A stretch of 64,000 nucleotides of DNA from Lacrimispora sphenoides (GTDB taxonomy: Bacteria; Bacillota; Clostridia; Lachnospirales; Lachnospiraceae), in contig NZ_FOIP01000002.1 of assembly GCF_900105215.1 (NCBI RefSeq), forward strand, positions 1,488,001-1,552,000, written 5' to 3'. Below the pieces are notes generated by a model that worked only from the letters and a program-made list of their open reading frames with translations, ran no database searches and was not told where the DNA came from. This document shows, piece by piece, positions 54,669-63,096 of the stretch. Within the stretch, counting starts at the first letter, position 1, and each line of letters begins with the position of its first letter. Position numbers and translations under genes: made by a program.

Positions 54669-56231
54669 TTATACTCCAGGACCGATCTCTCCGCCAGATC
54701 CCGGACCTTCCTGTACTCCCGGATTTTCTTCGGTTTCTTTTTCCGGCTTTGTTTCTTTTTCCGGCTTCGTTTCCTTTTCCGGCTTCGTTTCCTTTTCCGT
54801 TTCTTTCTCCGGTTTCTTCTCTTCCTTTGTTTCCTTTATATTGGCCCCAGGCCCAATCAGGCTTCCGTCATCGTTGGTGGGAACTTCCGTCCTCTCCTGC
54901 TCGGTTGTTTCCGGAATCACTTCTTTCGTGCTTTCTGCAGTGGTCTCTTTCACACTTTCTTCAGTGGCAGCTTCCGTTTGTGCAGGAGCGGTATCTTTTG
55001 ATGACGAAGTATCTTTTTTCTTGCTTCCTGAACTTCCGCCGGATGGAGCATTCTTTCCAGGATCTTTCATGCCGCTTTCCTGGGCGATCTTGTCGCTGAT
55101 CTTTTTCACCGTTGATGATGGCGAATAATCAGCCTTATTATAAAGAAACTGGTGAAGCTGGCTGACGTTACTCTCTAATGTGGTAGGGATAACACAATCC
55201 ATTCTGCCGATCTTCATGGTAGTGCGTGAAAATGGGAAACCGTTTGTTTCTCCTATGTGATATTTATTGATTCCTTTGGCTATGGACAGAACATCATTCA
55301 TGCCAACGCTGGTAGATACCTGCGGGAATACGGTAGAAACCAGGGTGCTTAATGTTCCAAAATCAGCATTTTTCGCTTTTTCCATTGCAAGACTTATCAC
55401 CTTGCGCTGGCGCTCAGTCCGGTTAAAATCCGTATCCATGAGACGGAGTCTGGAATAGGCCACAGCTTGTACGCCATCTAAATGGTTCATTCCTGCTTTT
55501 TTTAACTGATAAGAGCCGATTCCGGTGGAATTAACAGTTTCCGTAATAAAACCATTGATATAGGCGAATTCTGAATCTGTAATTTCCAAATCGACCCCGC
55601 CCAGAATGTTAATGGCATCAGCAACAGCTTTCCAGTTAAAGGTAGCATAATCGTCAATGTTAAGATCCAGATTCTCATTTAGAGCATCCACTGCCTGTTT
55701 ATGGCCGCCTTTAAAATAGGCCTCATTAATCTTGTGATAGGTTCCTTTGCTGTCAATCTTTAAATATGTATCCCTGAAAACCGATACCAGTTTTATCTCA
55801 CCGGTAGCCTTATCGATATTGCAGATCATCTCCACATCGGACAGAGCTCCCTTTTCAAGCTTTCCGTCCCGGGAATCAACGCCAAAAACGGCAATGGTCC
55901 AATAACCTTTCTGATGGGTGCGCTGTTTGAACAGAAAAAATACGCCAAACAGTACCAGCGCCAAAATTACAAGCTCCATTAATATGACTCGCTGCTTGTG
56001 TTTTCGTTTCCGTTTTTTATTCGCTTTATGTTTGGCGCCGTTTTGCGGTCCATTATATCGTACACGCGGGTTTCTTCCGTCACCTGTACTATAATAGGTT
56101 CTATCTCCTCTTACCGTCTGCGGCTGGCGTTTTTTCTCTGTCGGAGGAGTTTTATCTGCGCTCCTCGTCCTTTTACTGCCCTCCCGGCTTTTGCGGTCCC
56201 GCATACGGTCTAATTCATCCTCATAATCCAT
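54669..56231 (-). CDS. LytR-CpsA-Psr (LCP) family cell-wall ligase
   Basis: Membrane-anchored enzyme that links polymers such as teichoic acids or capsule to peptidoglycan. A long basic cytoplasmic N-terminus is followed by one membrane segment (about 82-102) and the LCP domain with [29 protein letters not shown] and [23 protein letters not shown] (phosphate-binding Arg residues). After it comes a long disordered tail (about 380-520) rich in Glu, Lys, Thr and Pro with EKETKP repeats, ending in a Gly/Pro segment. Start: ATG at 56231 is preferred; a TTG eight codons upstream is possible and neither has a strong site. Confidence 0.88.
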   Translation of the reverse strand: MDYEDELDRMRDRKSREGSKRTRSADKTPPTEKKRQPQTVRGDRTYYSTGDGRNPRVRYNGPQNGAKHKANKKRKRKHKQRVILMELVILALVLFGVFFLFKQRTHQKGYWTIAVFGVDSRDGKLEKGALSDVEMICNIDKATGEIKLVSVFRDTYLKIDSKGTYHKINEAYFKGGHKQAVDALNENLDLNIDDYATFNWKAVADAINILGGVDLEITDSEFAYINGFITETVNSTGIGSYQLKKAGMNHLDGVQAVAYSRLRLMDTDFNRTERQRKVISLAMEKAKNADFGTLSTLVSTVFPQVSTSVGMNDVLSIAKGINKYHIGETNGFPFSRTTMKIGRMDCVIPTTLESNVSQLHQFLYNKADYSPSSTVKKISDKIAQESGMKDPGKNAPSGGSSGSKKKDTSSSKDTAPAQTEAATEESVKETTAESTKEVIPETTEQERTEVPTNDDGSLIGPGANIKETKEEKKPEKETEKETKPEKETKPEKETKPEKETEENPGVQEGPGSGGEIGPGV

Positions 56232-56394
56232 GATCGAGTAATCAATCCTTTCCAATATTTTCTTTGGCAGATCCCATCTATTCTATCAGAAATATGCCTA
56301 TGATATCTTGCTTTTCTCTTAATTTTATCAGTCAATCAGCTATTTATTGTAACACAAAATAGTTACCTTGACCACTATAAAAAAATTATGATGG

Positions 56395-56529
56395 ATGATA
56401 GAAGAACTGCACCAGCCATCTAATGCTCAACTGCTCCTGAAAAGTATTGTTGAAACAATAAAAGCAACTGCACCGGTTTTGGCTGAGGTTGTTAAGCAGG
56501 GTGTTCGTGAGGGGATTTACAACATTTGA
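56395..56529 (+). pseudogene. decayed 3' fragment of a TetR-family regulator gene
   Basis: A 44-codon plus-strand frame reads MIEELHQPSNAQLLLKSIV and then APVLAEVVKQGVREGIYNI, the pattern of a TetR C-terminal ligand domain (ELHxPxNA...PxLAxIVxQGxxEGxF). The DNA-binding half is gone, and a stop codon lies just upstream. It lies in the gap between the LCP and HAD genes. No ribosome site is seen. Confidence 0.6.
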
Positions 56530-56542
56530 CAAAACAGTTTTG

Positions 56543-56581
56543 CCTGGTTGAACTACGGCCAATGGCCGTAACGCAGCCAGG
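56543..56581 (+). terminator. hairpin after the TetR fragment
   Basis: CCTGG/CCAGG outer arms (56543-56547, 56577-56581) and a strong TACGGCC-AA-TGGCCGTA inner stem; TTTATTT follows on the plus strand. It may be the old terminator of the lost TetR gene and could also end the HAD transcript. Confidence 0.55.
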
Positions 56582-56654
56582 TTTATTTGTACCTGTAATC
56601 TGGGGACTAAAAGAAAGAGAATAAGATTTGATATATTTAAGATTGGTAAAAGAA

Positions 56655-57512
56655 TCAATAATTTGTGGCTGCTTCCGAAAGGATCAAAGAATCTATGGCG
56701 ACAGCAACCCCATCTTCATCATTATTTCTGGTTATGAGTCGTGCGCTGCGCTTTATCACTTCCGAGGCATTGCCCATGGCTATGGCATATCCAAGAGGAA
56801 GGCTGAGCATGGAAAGGTCATTTTCACTGTCTCCAATGGCAAGGATTTCCCTGGAATGGATGTTGGCGCTTGCCGCATATTCCATCAGGACAGATCCCTT
56901 TTGCGCACCTATGTGAGTCAGTTCCAGATTGGAGGGGGCTGATGAAGCAACTGAGATTCCTTCTTCTTTTTCCAGAGCGCAGCGAATCTGCATTAAGACC
57001 TCCGGGTTTTCATGGACAACAGACATTTTATATATCTCCCATGAAGATCCAAGCAGCACTACTTCTGTTGTAAATTGAAACCGTTTTACAATGGTCTCAT
57101 AGGTATGCTCATCGGAAACCATGGGAAGAAAAATCTTATCCTCAAAGCTTTTCCGAAAATCTTCCATGGAGGAGGTGGTGTAACTTCCCTCTTCTGTCAT
57201 AAAATCATAAAGAACTGAAAACGGCCGGCAAATATCAAGAATGCGGCTTACCTGGCCTTTTAACAGCGGTTGTTTTCGCAGCTGTCTTCCATAACTGTCA
57301 AAAACGGCCGCACCGTTCATACAGATAATATCACAGGAAATTCCAGCTTCCTTTAGGGGGCTGTAGGCATCGGCAAAGTTTCTGCCGGTGCAGACAACAA
57401 AACCGATGTTCTTCCGCTTAAGAGCCTCAATGGCGGCAATATTTAAGGAGGAAACCTTTCCATATCGGTTTAAAAGAGTTCCATCCATGTCAGATGCTAC
57501 TAATCGTATCAT
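56655..57512 (-). CDS. Cof-type HAD-superfamily phosphatase
   Basis: Cytoplasmic sugar-phosphate or flavin-phosphate phosphatase of the HAD IIB (Cof) type, 285 residues. Motif I is SDMDGTLLN with the nucleophile Asp; motif II is CTGRN; motif III/IV is IGDSENDLSML; a cap domain lies between. It overlaps the glycerophosphodiesterase gene by 23 bp, so it is the last gene of the ugp operon. A role in clearing a phosphorylated product of that pathway is only inferred. Confidence 0.88.
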   Translation of the reverse strand: MIRLVASDMDGTLLNRYGKVSSLNIAAIEALKRKNIGFVVCTGRNFADAYSPLKEAGISCDIICMNGAAVFDSYGRQLRKQPLLKGQVSRILDICRPFSVLYDFMTEEGSYTTSSMEDFRKSFEDKIFLPMVSDEHTYETIVKRFQFTTEVVLLGSSWEIYKMSVVHENPEVLMQIRCALEKEEGISVASSAPSNLELTHIGAQKGSVLMEYAASANIHSREILAIGDSENDLSMLSLPLGYAIAMGNASEVIKRSARLITRNNDEDGVAVAIDSLILSEAATNY

Positions 57513-58248
57513 GTGATTTTCCTTTCTTGTTTACAATTTCTTTTGCAATATCAGGGTAATTGGTTATGATTGCTTCAATTTCCTGCTCTGCAAGGTATTC
57601 CATCATGTTTTTATCATTCACGGTCCAGACATGAAGAGGAAGCTTCTTTTTTCCTGCTTCCTTAATCAGTTTTTTAGACCGGAGGTGGTTGAGAGACGGA
57701 TGAAGTGCATCTGCCCCTATTAATTTTGCGTATCCTGGAACGTTAATGAAACCATCTGAAAAAAGAAGTCCGGTTAATGCTTTGGGATTTAATTTCTTCA
57801 CCTTCACAATGCTGGGGTGATGGAAGGAGGAATAGATGACCCGTTCCTCCAACCCAGCTTTTTTCACCTGTGCTAATGCTTCCTTCTCAATTCCTTTGTA
57901 GCGGAAGACTCCTGTCTTCAGCTCAATATTAACAGTGAGATCAAAAGGCTTTACAAGCTCCAATACTTCGATCAGTTCAGGAATGACTGAGGTGCCAAAT
58001 TCCGGCTGGATTTTGCTGCAGCGAAACCTTTTAAGTTCTTCCATGGTGAAATCTTTTACATAACCGGTGCCATCACAGGTGCGGTCAATGGTCTCATCGT
58101 GTATTACAGCCAGTTTTCCATCCTTTGTCATCTGTATATCCAGTTCAATTCCGTCTGCATTCTGCCTGATGGCCAGTTCAAAAGCCTCCAGTGTATTTTC
58201 CGGCGCATAAGCGGAAGCGCCTCTGTGAGCCCAAACTTTTGTTCTCAT
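57490..58248 (-). CDS. glycerophosphodiester phosphodiesterase
   Basis: GDPD-family TIM barrel (252 residues) that splits glycerophosphodiesters into glycerol 3-phosphate and an alcohol. The active-site motif is WAHRGASAYAPENT, with metal-binding GIELDIQMTKDGKLAVIHDETIDRT and later NIELKTG. No signal peptide, so it is the cytosolic UgpQ-like form acting on imported diesters. It begins 21 bp after the binding-protein gene, which supports glycerophosphodiesters as the importer's cargo. Confidence 0.92.
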   Translation of the reverse strand: MRTKVWAHRGASAYAPENTLEAFELAIRQNADGIELDIQMTKDGKLAVIHDETIDRTCDGTGYVKDFTMEELKRFRCSKIQPEFGTSVIPELIEVLELVKPFDLTVNIELKTGVFRYKGIEKEALAQVKKAGLEERVIYSSFHHPSIVKVKKLNPKALTGLLFSDGFINVPGYAKLIGADALHPSLNHLRSKKLIKEAGKKKLPLHVWTVNDKNMMEYLAEQEIEAIITNYPDIAKEIVNKKGKSHDTISSI

Positions 58249-58269
58249 CTGTCAATATCCTCTCTGAAT

Positions 58270-59664
58270 TTAATTGTTAATAAGATTATAGTCTTCAATG
58301 GACTTATTAATGCTTTCTGCCATCTTACCAACTGCATCTTCCGGGGTCCCCTTGTTGTTGATCATGTTCTCGATCTCTGTCTCCACGATCTGCCTTGCTT
58401 CAGGGAATACACTGAGAAGCGCTCCGGCGGACTGAGGGGTGGAATCATGAAGCTGATCAATGGCTGTTTTAAACTGAGGGTATTGTGCAATATTATCTTT
58501 GAACACAGCTTCATTGTGAGCGGCAACCGTAACAGGAAAATAACCGGTCTGGGAATTCCAGTAGGCCTGACTTTCCGGGGAAACAAGGAATTTCACAAAT
58601 TCCCATACAGCCTGCTGCTTTGCCGGATCCTCATTATTTAGTGCCCATAAAGAACCTCCGCCAATGGAAACGCCGCCTTTATCATCGTCGCTCACCTTTG
58701 GAAAATATGCAGTTCCTACTTCGAATTTGCCATTCACATCATTTAATATCTGTTTTAAAGATGCGGTGGAGCCCAGAGTCATAGCCGCTTTGCCTGCACT
58801 GAAGTCAGCAAGCCCTGCATCACCGCCACGTCCGACATTAGGAGCATAGCCCTTATCCGATAAGTCCTTCCATGCTGCTAAGGTCTTGACACCGGCTCCG
58901 TTTTTATCGAAATCTACAGCCGTTGCCGCTTCTTCTCTTCCGTTTCCATTGTCGGCGTACTGAGCCTGCTGCTTGCAGGTGAACTGCTCAAAGAACCAGC
59001 CATAAATACCTAAGGATATTACCTCTCCTGCTCCGCCCTTTCCAATAAGATCATCGCCGACTTTTTCAATTCCCGGAAGGCTGTCAGGAATTTCCGTGAT
59101 GCCGGCTTTCGTAAAGATGTCTTTATTATAATAGAGAATCGGGGTAGAGGAATTAAAAGGCATGGAATACAAACTTCCATTTACGGTGTAATAAGCTGCA
59201 ATGTTTGGTTCTACCTGAGTTAAATCCCAATGGTCCTCATTAATCAGCTCCTGCATGGGAATGACCCAGCCGGAATCGATCATGAAACGGGTACCGATGT
59301 CATAAATCTGGACCAGATCAGCGCCCATATTGCCGATCTGAGCACTTTTCAGCTTGTTGATAGCATCGTCATAGCTGCCTTGATACTGAGCTTCTACGGT
59401 AATGCCGGAAGTGTTTTCCTTATTGAATTTCGTTACTAGAGTATCGATGGCTTCTCCGTTTACACCCCCCATAGAATGCCAGAAGGTTATGGTGGTGCTT
59501 GCCGGGCTGCCAGAGCTTTCAGCAGTCTGGGCGGCAGTCGTCTGAGCTTCCACAGCGGTCGAATCGGCGCTGCTCGTTTCTGTTCCTGTCTGCCTGGCGC
59601 AGCCGGACAATGCTCCTGCTGCCATCATGACTGCCATACTCATGGCAAGTGCTCTTTTCTTCAT
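58270..59664 (-). CDS. ugpB: UgpB-like glycerol-3-phosphate/glycerophosphodiester-binding lipoprotein
   Basis: Family 1 binding lipoprotein (464 residues); signal peptide ends in LSGC with Cys near residue 22. The FWHSMGGVNGEAIDTLVTKFN segment is close to the UgpB signature FWHxMGG. The ligand call rests on this motif and on the neighbouring glycerophosphodiesterase. It follows the permeases across a 75-bp gap. Confidence 0.85.
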   Translation of the reverse strand: MKKRALAMSMAVMMAAGALSGCARQTGTETSSADSTAVEAQTTAAQTAESSGSPASTTITFWHSMGGVNGEAIDTLVTKFNKENTSGITVEAQYQGSYDDAINKLKSAQIGNMGADLVQIYDIGTRFMIDSGWVIPMQELINEDHWDLTQVEPNIAAYYTVNGSLYSMPFNSSTPILYYNKDIFTKAGITEIPDSLPGIEKVGDDLIGKGGAGEVISLGIYGWFFEQFTCKQQAQYADNGNGREEAATAVDFDKNGAGVKTLAAWKDLSDKGYAPNVGRGGDAGLADFSAGKAAMTLGSTASLKQILNDVNGKFEVGTAYFPKVSDDDKGGVSIGGGSLWALNNEDPAKQQAVWEFVKFLVSPESQAYWNSQTGYFPVTVAAHNEAVFKDNIAQYPQFKTAIDQLHDSTPQSAGALLSVFPEARQIVETEIENMINNKGTPEDAVGKMAESINKSIEDYNLINN

Positions 59665-59739
59665 CTTCTTTCCTCCAAATTTTATTTTTTATATTGAAGT
59701 CCGATTTGCCTGGTGGGCTCGCCGGACGTCTGAACCAGG

Positions 59740-60648
59740 TCAGCCTTTGACTGCTCCTGAGAACATACCACGGATCAACTGTCTCTGCCCTGCAATGAAA
59801 ACAGAGATAGATGGAATGATGATCATGACAACACCTGCGATCATCATGGAAATGGACTGGGAGTCCACGCTGTCCAGCATGCCGATTCCAATCTGAACCG
59901 TTCTCATGCGGTCAGAGCCGGTAACAAGTAGAGGCCACATATACATGTTCCAGGCATTGATAAAGGTATAGACTGCCATGGCCCCAATTGCTGATTTGGT
60001 AAGAGGAATCAGGATGCTGTAAATAAATCTTAAGTTGGAACAACCGTCAATTCTTGCTGACTCATATAAGGATACAGGAAAAGATTTATAAAACTGCCGG
60101 AATAGAAAAATGCCCATGGCTGAGGTAAGATAAGGAATAATTAGCACCTTATAGCTGTCAAGCCATTGTAACCCGCTTACGGTCAAATAATTAGAGATGA
60201 TGGTGGCCTCTCCCGGGATCATCATGGTTGCCATGACAATCATGAACAGCAGATTTTTTCCCTTAAAGTCCAGAAAGGAAAAAGAAAATGCCGCCAGGGA
60301 ACAGGATAAGATCTGTCCGAATGTGATACAGCCTGCCACAAAAAAGGAATTGACAATAAACCGGTTTAAAGGGATTTTAACCATGGCTTGACGAAAGTTC
60401 TCAAGGGTCGGATTCCCTGGGATTAAGTTCATATCAGTTGTGAACAGTTCACTGGAAGGCATGAATGCAATGCTCACCGCATACAAGAGCGGAAGCAAAA
60501 CAAAGACGGACACGGCCAGGTTTATGATTACAAGAGCCAGCTTACCCGCCCTTCTGCGGAAAAGGGCCTTCTGATTGGCAGACTGTTTCAGTTTTTCCAG
60601 CTCCTCCCGGTTCATATCTTTGGAGGCTGCGGTGATAATGGATTCCAT
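59740..60648 (-). CDS. ugpE: UgpE-like ABC permease
   Basis: Six-segment membrane permease; the EAA loop is YESARIDGCSNLRFIYSILIP, in which Glu-Ala-Ala is replaced by Glu-Ser-Ala. The C-terminus ends FSGAVKG. Start: ATG at 60648 overlaps the ugpA stop (TGATG), with GGGGG ahead; longer forms starting at 60687 are unlikely. Confidence 0.88.
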   Translation of the reverse strand: MESIITAASKDMNREELEKLKQSANQKALFRRRAGKLALVIINLAVSVFVLLPLLYAVSIAFMPSSELFTTDMNLIPGNPTLENFRQAMVKIPLNRFIVNSFFVAGCITFGQILSCSLAAFSFSFLDFKGKNLLFMIVMATMMIPGEATIISNYLTVSGLQWLDSYKVLIIPYLTSAMGIFLFRQFYKSFPVSLYESARIDGCSNLRFIYSILIPLTKSAIGAMAVYTFINAWNMYMWPLLVTGSDRMRTVQIGIGMLDSVDSQSISMMIAGVVMIIIPSISVFIAGQRQLIRGMFSGAVKG

Positions 60649-61514
60649 CAATAGCTTACCCCCTTCTTTTCTAAGCGGAACATGCATAAGGTGAGGATCA
60701 TGATGATTAGGAACAACAGCACGGACTGAGCGGCTGCGCTCCCGAAGCGGTAGTTAAAAAAGGCATCACGGTAAATGGAGTAAACGATCAAATTGGTAGA
60801 TTCTCCGGGCCCGCCCTGAGTCAGGACCTTGACCTGGCCAAAGGACTGGAATGCCTGAATGATATTGACCACCAGGGTGTAAAACATGATAGGGCTTAAG
60901 CCAGGGAGTGTCAGGAAGAAAAATCTCTGAACGGCATTTGCTCCATCCACAGAGGCTCTTTCATAAATGGTCTCATCAATGTTGCTGAGCCCGGCGCTGA
61001 AATAAAGAAAGTTGATTCCGCTGTTCAGCCAGGCGGTCAGCAGGGCGACACAGACCAGGGCATACTTGGGATCACTGATCCAGTTGATATGGAATCCCAG
61101 GATCTTATTAACAATTCCGATGGAAGGATGAAGCATGATTTTAAATATCATGGCAGCGGAACTGGAAGCAATGGCCATTGGAAGTGCGTAAGCAGTGCTG
61201 AAGATCCGGATCCCGGGAAAGGTTTTGCTGCAAAGAACTGCGGCAACGAGCCCTAAAAGCATGCTCACTAATACGACAATTATGACAAATACTGCGGTTA
61301 CCAGAAGGCTGTTGAAAAAAGACGGGGAATTTAAAAGGTCCGTATAGTTTAAAAGACCTACAAAAAGCTTGGCCTGGCCCATTTTATTGGTTTTATATAG
61401 ACTTAAATATATCGTTTTGAAAAACGGGAAAAACAGGAATACAGCAAATACTGCCATTGCCGGGACCATATAGGCATAAGGCCCTGCTTTCTTTACAATT
61501 GTTCTTAGGTTCAT
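60648..61514 (-). CDS. ugpA: UgpA-like ABC permease
   Basis: Six-segment permease; the cytoplasmic loop reads YERASVDGANAVQRFFFLTLP, and the C-terminal half has LTQGGPGESTNLIVYSIYRDAF, typical of UgpA-type proteins. It is coupled to ugpE by stop-start overlap and lies 11 bp after the ATPase gene. Confidence 0.88.
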   Translation of the reverse strand: MNLRTIVKKAGPYAYMVPAMAVFAVFLFFPFFKTIYLSLYKTNKMGQAKLFVGLLNYTDLLNSPSFFNSLLVTAVFVIIVVLVSMLLGLVAAVLCSKTFPGIRIFSTAYALPMAIASSSAAMIFKIMLHPSIGIVNKILGFHINWISDPKYALVCVALLTAWLNSGINFLYFSAGLSNIDETIYERASVDGANAVQRFFFLTLPGLSPIMFYTLVVNIIQAFQSFGQVKVLTQGGPGESTNLIVYSIYRDAFFNYRFGSAAAQSVLLFLIIMILTLCMFRLEKKGVSY

Positions 61515-61525
61515 AAGAAGGCTCC

Positions 61526-62626
61526 TTAAACGTATAAAATATTTTGCTCTGTATCCATATCGAACAGCTTGATTCGGTCCATATCCGCATAAACCGGTAA
61601 ACGGTCGCCGGATTCTGCTTTAACATTGGGACTTAACCGTACACATATCTCCTCCCTGCTAATTCGGCCATGGAAAAGTATTTCCGCCCCAAGGACTTCT
61701 TTCATATCCACATCCATAAGAAGCTTCTGCTCTTCTGGTCCTTCTTCATGGAAATCTTCAGGCCGGATCCCCAGGTACACACGCCTTCCCACATAACCGC
61801 CTTCCACCAGCCGCTTTGCGCAGATTTCATTGGCAAAGAGTTTGTTATTGCCAAATTCCAGGCAGATCTTCTCTTCTCTCCGCTCTACCCAGACAGGCAG
61901 GAAGTTCATGGAGGGGGAACCGATAAAGCCTGCCACAAATTTATTGACCGGATTCTGGTAAATGTCATTTGGAGCTGCAGCCTGCTGGATCACCCCGCTG
62001 TTCATGACTACGATCCTGGTGCCAAGGGTCATTGCCTCCACCTGGTCATGGGTAACGTAAATGATGGTTGCACCCAGTTCCCTGTGAATTTTAGCAAGCT
62101 CTACACGCATCTGTGCCCGCAGCTTTGCATCCAGATTGGATAGAGGTTCGTCCATCAGATATGCCTTAGGCTGGCGGACAATAACGCTTCCGATGGCAAC
62201 CCGCTGTTTCTGCCCTCCAGATAAGGCAGAAGGCTTCCGGTCAAGCAAGTGGCTGATATGAAGGATTTCCGCTGCGCGGCCGACTCGTTTCTCTATTTCT
62301 TCCTTCGGGACTTTATGTACTTTTAAGCCGAAGGCCATATTCTGGTAGACCGTTAAGTGGGGATAAAGAGCGTAAGACTGGAATACCATGGATAAGTCCC
62401 TGCTTTGGGGGCTTGTCATATTCATAAGCTGTCCGTCTATCCACAACTCACCGGAAGAAATTTCTTCAAGCCCTGCTATCATGCGAAGTGTCGTAGACTT
62501 CCCGCAGCCGGATGGTCCGACCAGGATCAAAAATTCCCTGTCTTTAATATCAAGATTAAAATCCTTTACAACGGTGAGGCCGTTTTTATAGGTTTTGCAC
62601 ACATTTACAAAAGACAAACTTGCCAT
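61526..62626 (-). CDS. ugpC: UgpC/MsmX-like ATPase of sugar ABC importers
   Basis: ATP-binding subunit (366 residues). Walker A is [10 protein letters not shown]-loop [22 protein letters not shown], signature [16 protein letters not shown] (the usual second Ala-Arg position is altered), Walker [16 protein letters not shown], and the H-loop [12 protein letters not shown]. The C-terminal MalK-type regulatory domain is present. It is the only CUT1-type ATPase in the window, so it may also power the three other importers, as MsmX does in Bacillus. First gene of the ugp operon. Confidence 0.92.
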   Translation of the reverse strand: MASLSFVNVCKTYKNGLTVVKDFNLDIKDREFLILVGPSGCGKSTTLRMIAGLEEISSGELWIDGQLMNMTSPQSRDLSMVFQSYALYPHLTVYQNMAFGLKVHKVPKEEIEKRVGRAAEILHISHLLDRKPSALSGGQKQRVAIGSVIVRQPKAYLMDEPLSNLDAKLRAQMRVELAKIHRELGATIIYVTHDQVEAMTLGTRIVVMNSGVIQQAAAPNDIYQNPVNKFVAGFIGSPSMNFLPVWVERREEKICLEFGNNKLFANEICAKRLVEGGYVGRRVYLGIRPEDFHEEGPEEQKLLMDVDMKEVLGAEILFHGRISREEICVRLSPNVKAESGDRLPVYADMDRIKLFDMDTEQNILYV

Positions 62627-62675
62627 AGATCACGATTCCTTTCTGTATATCTAAAATTCATTTTATAGAAATGAT

Positions 62676-62708
62676 GTAAAATGAAAAAGAAGTTTTTCGT
62701 AAAATGAA
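62676..62708 (-). promoter_or_regulatory. direct repeats upstream of the ugp operon
   Basis: On the minus strand TTCATTTTAC occurs twice (62708-62699 and 62685-62676), 23 bp apart, about two turns of the helix. They lie 50-80 bp upstream of ugpC, next to a TATAAA-like box at 62662-62667. Tandem repeats at this spacing could bind a PhoP-type response regulator; this is a guess from the operon's likely role in phosphate supply. Confidence 0.4.
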
Positions 62709-62722
62709 TGTAAATCATAGTA

Positions 62723-62751
62723 TTGACGCACAAACGATCACAGGCTATAAT
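62723..62751 (+). promoter_or_regulatory. sigma-A promoter of glmS
   Basis: TTGACG (62723-62728) and TATAAT (62746-62751) are 17 bp apart; transcription would begin near 62758, about 40 nt before the ribozyme cleavage site. Confidence 0.85.
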
Positions 62752-62796
62752 AAACTAGATTTATGAAGGAGGCATAAATAACAATAGCAAAGCTAA

Positions 62797-62969
62797 GCGC
62801 CATGCACCAGTTGATGCGATCGTGAACATTTTTCCATGGAAAAATGGCATCAAGGGTTGACGAGGTGAAGGGTTATCGAATATTCGGCGGATGCCCTTCC
62901 ATGCCCCTCCGGGCGTGTATCTTACGTGAAATATGCAGGTAACTGCAAAACAAACGCGTTGGAACCGGG
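62797..62969 (+). ncRNA. glmS ribozyme/riboswitch
   Basis: Self-cleaving RNA that uses glucosamine 6-phosphate as cofactor and lowers glmS mRNA when that sugar is plentiful. The conserved 5' AGCGCC is at 62796-62801 (cleavage before G62797). The core reads GACGAGGTGAAGGGTTATCG followed by ATTCGGCGGATGCCCTTCC, matching the family consensus for P2.2/P2 and the catalytic pocket. A P3/P4 region with CCCC... and ...CCGGGG follows to about 62969. It lies 127 nt before glmS on the same strand. End coordinate is approximate. Confidence 0.92.
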
Positions 62970-62996
62970 GAATTAAAACAGAATGTAATAAAAAGC

Positions 62997-63034
62997 TGCC
63001 GTTTTTAAAATTTGAAGCCAGACGGCCTGTTTTT
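62997..63034 (+). terminator. possible terminator between the ribozyme and glmS
   Basis: GCCGT (62997-63001) and ACGGC (63021-63025) can pair, and TGTTTTTT follows. The stem is short, with a long loop. If active it would cut glmS transcription downstream of the ribozyme. Confidence 0.3.
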
Positions 63035-63096
63035 TGTTTGCCATTTTTAAGGACGAGTGCAGACATAAAATGAAAACTTAAGGAGATTGTGAAATT

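Noticed and set aside
61670..62143. Plus-strand frame of 157 codons opposite ugpC
   Set aside because: Antisense to a certain ATPase gene, with no independent support.
62761..63066. Minus-strand frame of 101 codons upstream of glmS
   Set aside because: It is opposite the glmS ribozyme, which explains the sequence conservation.
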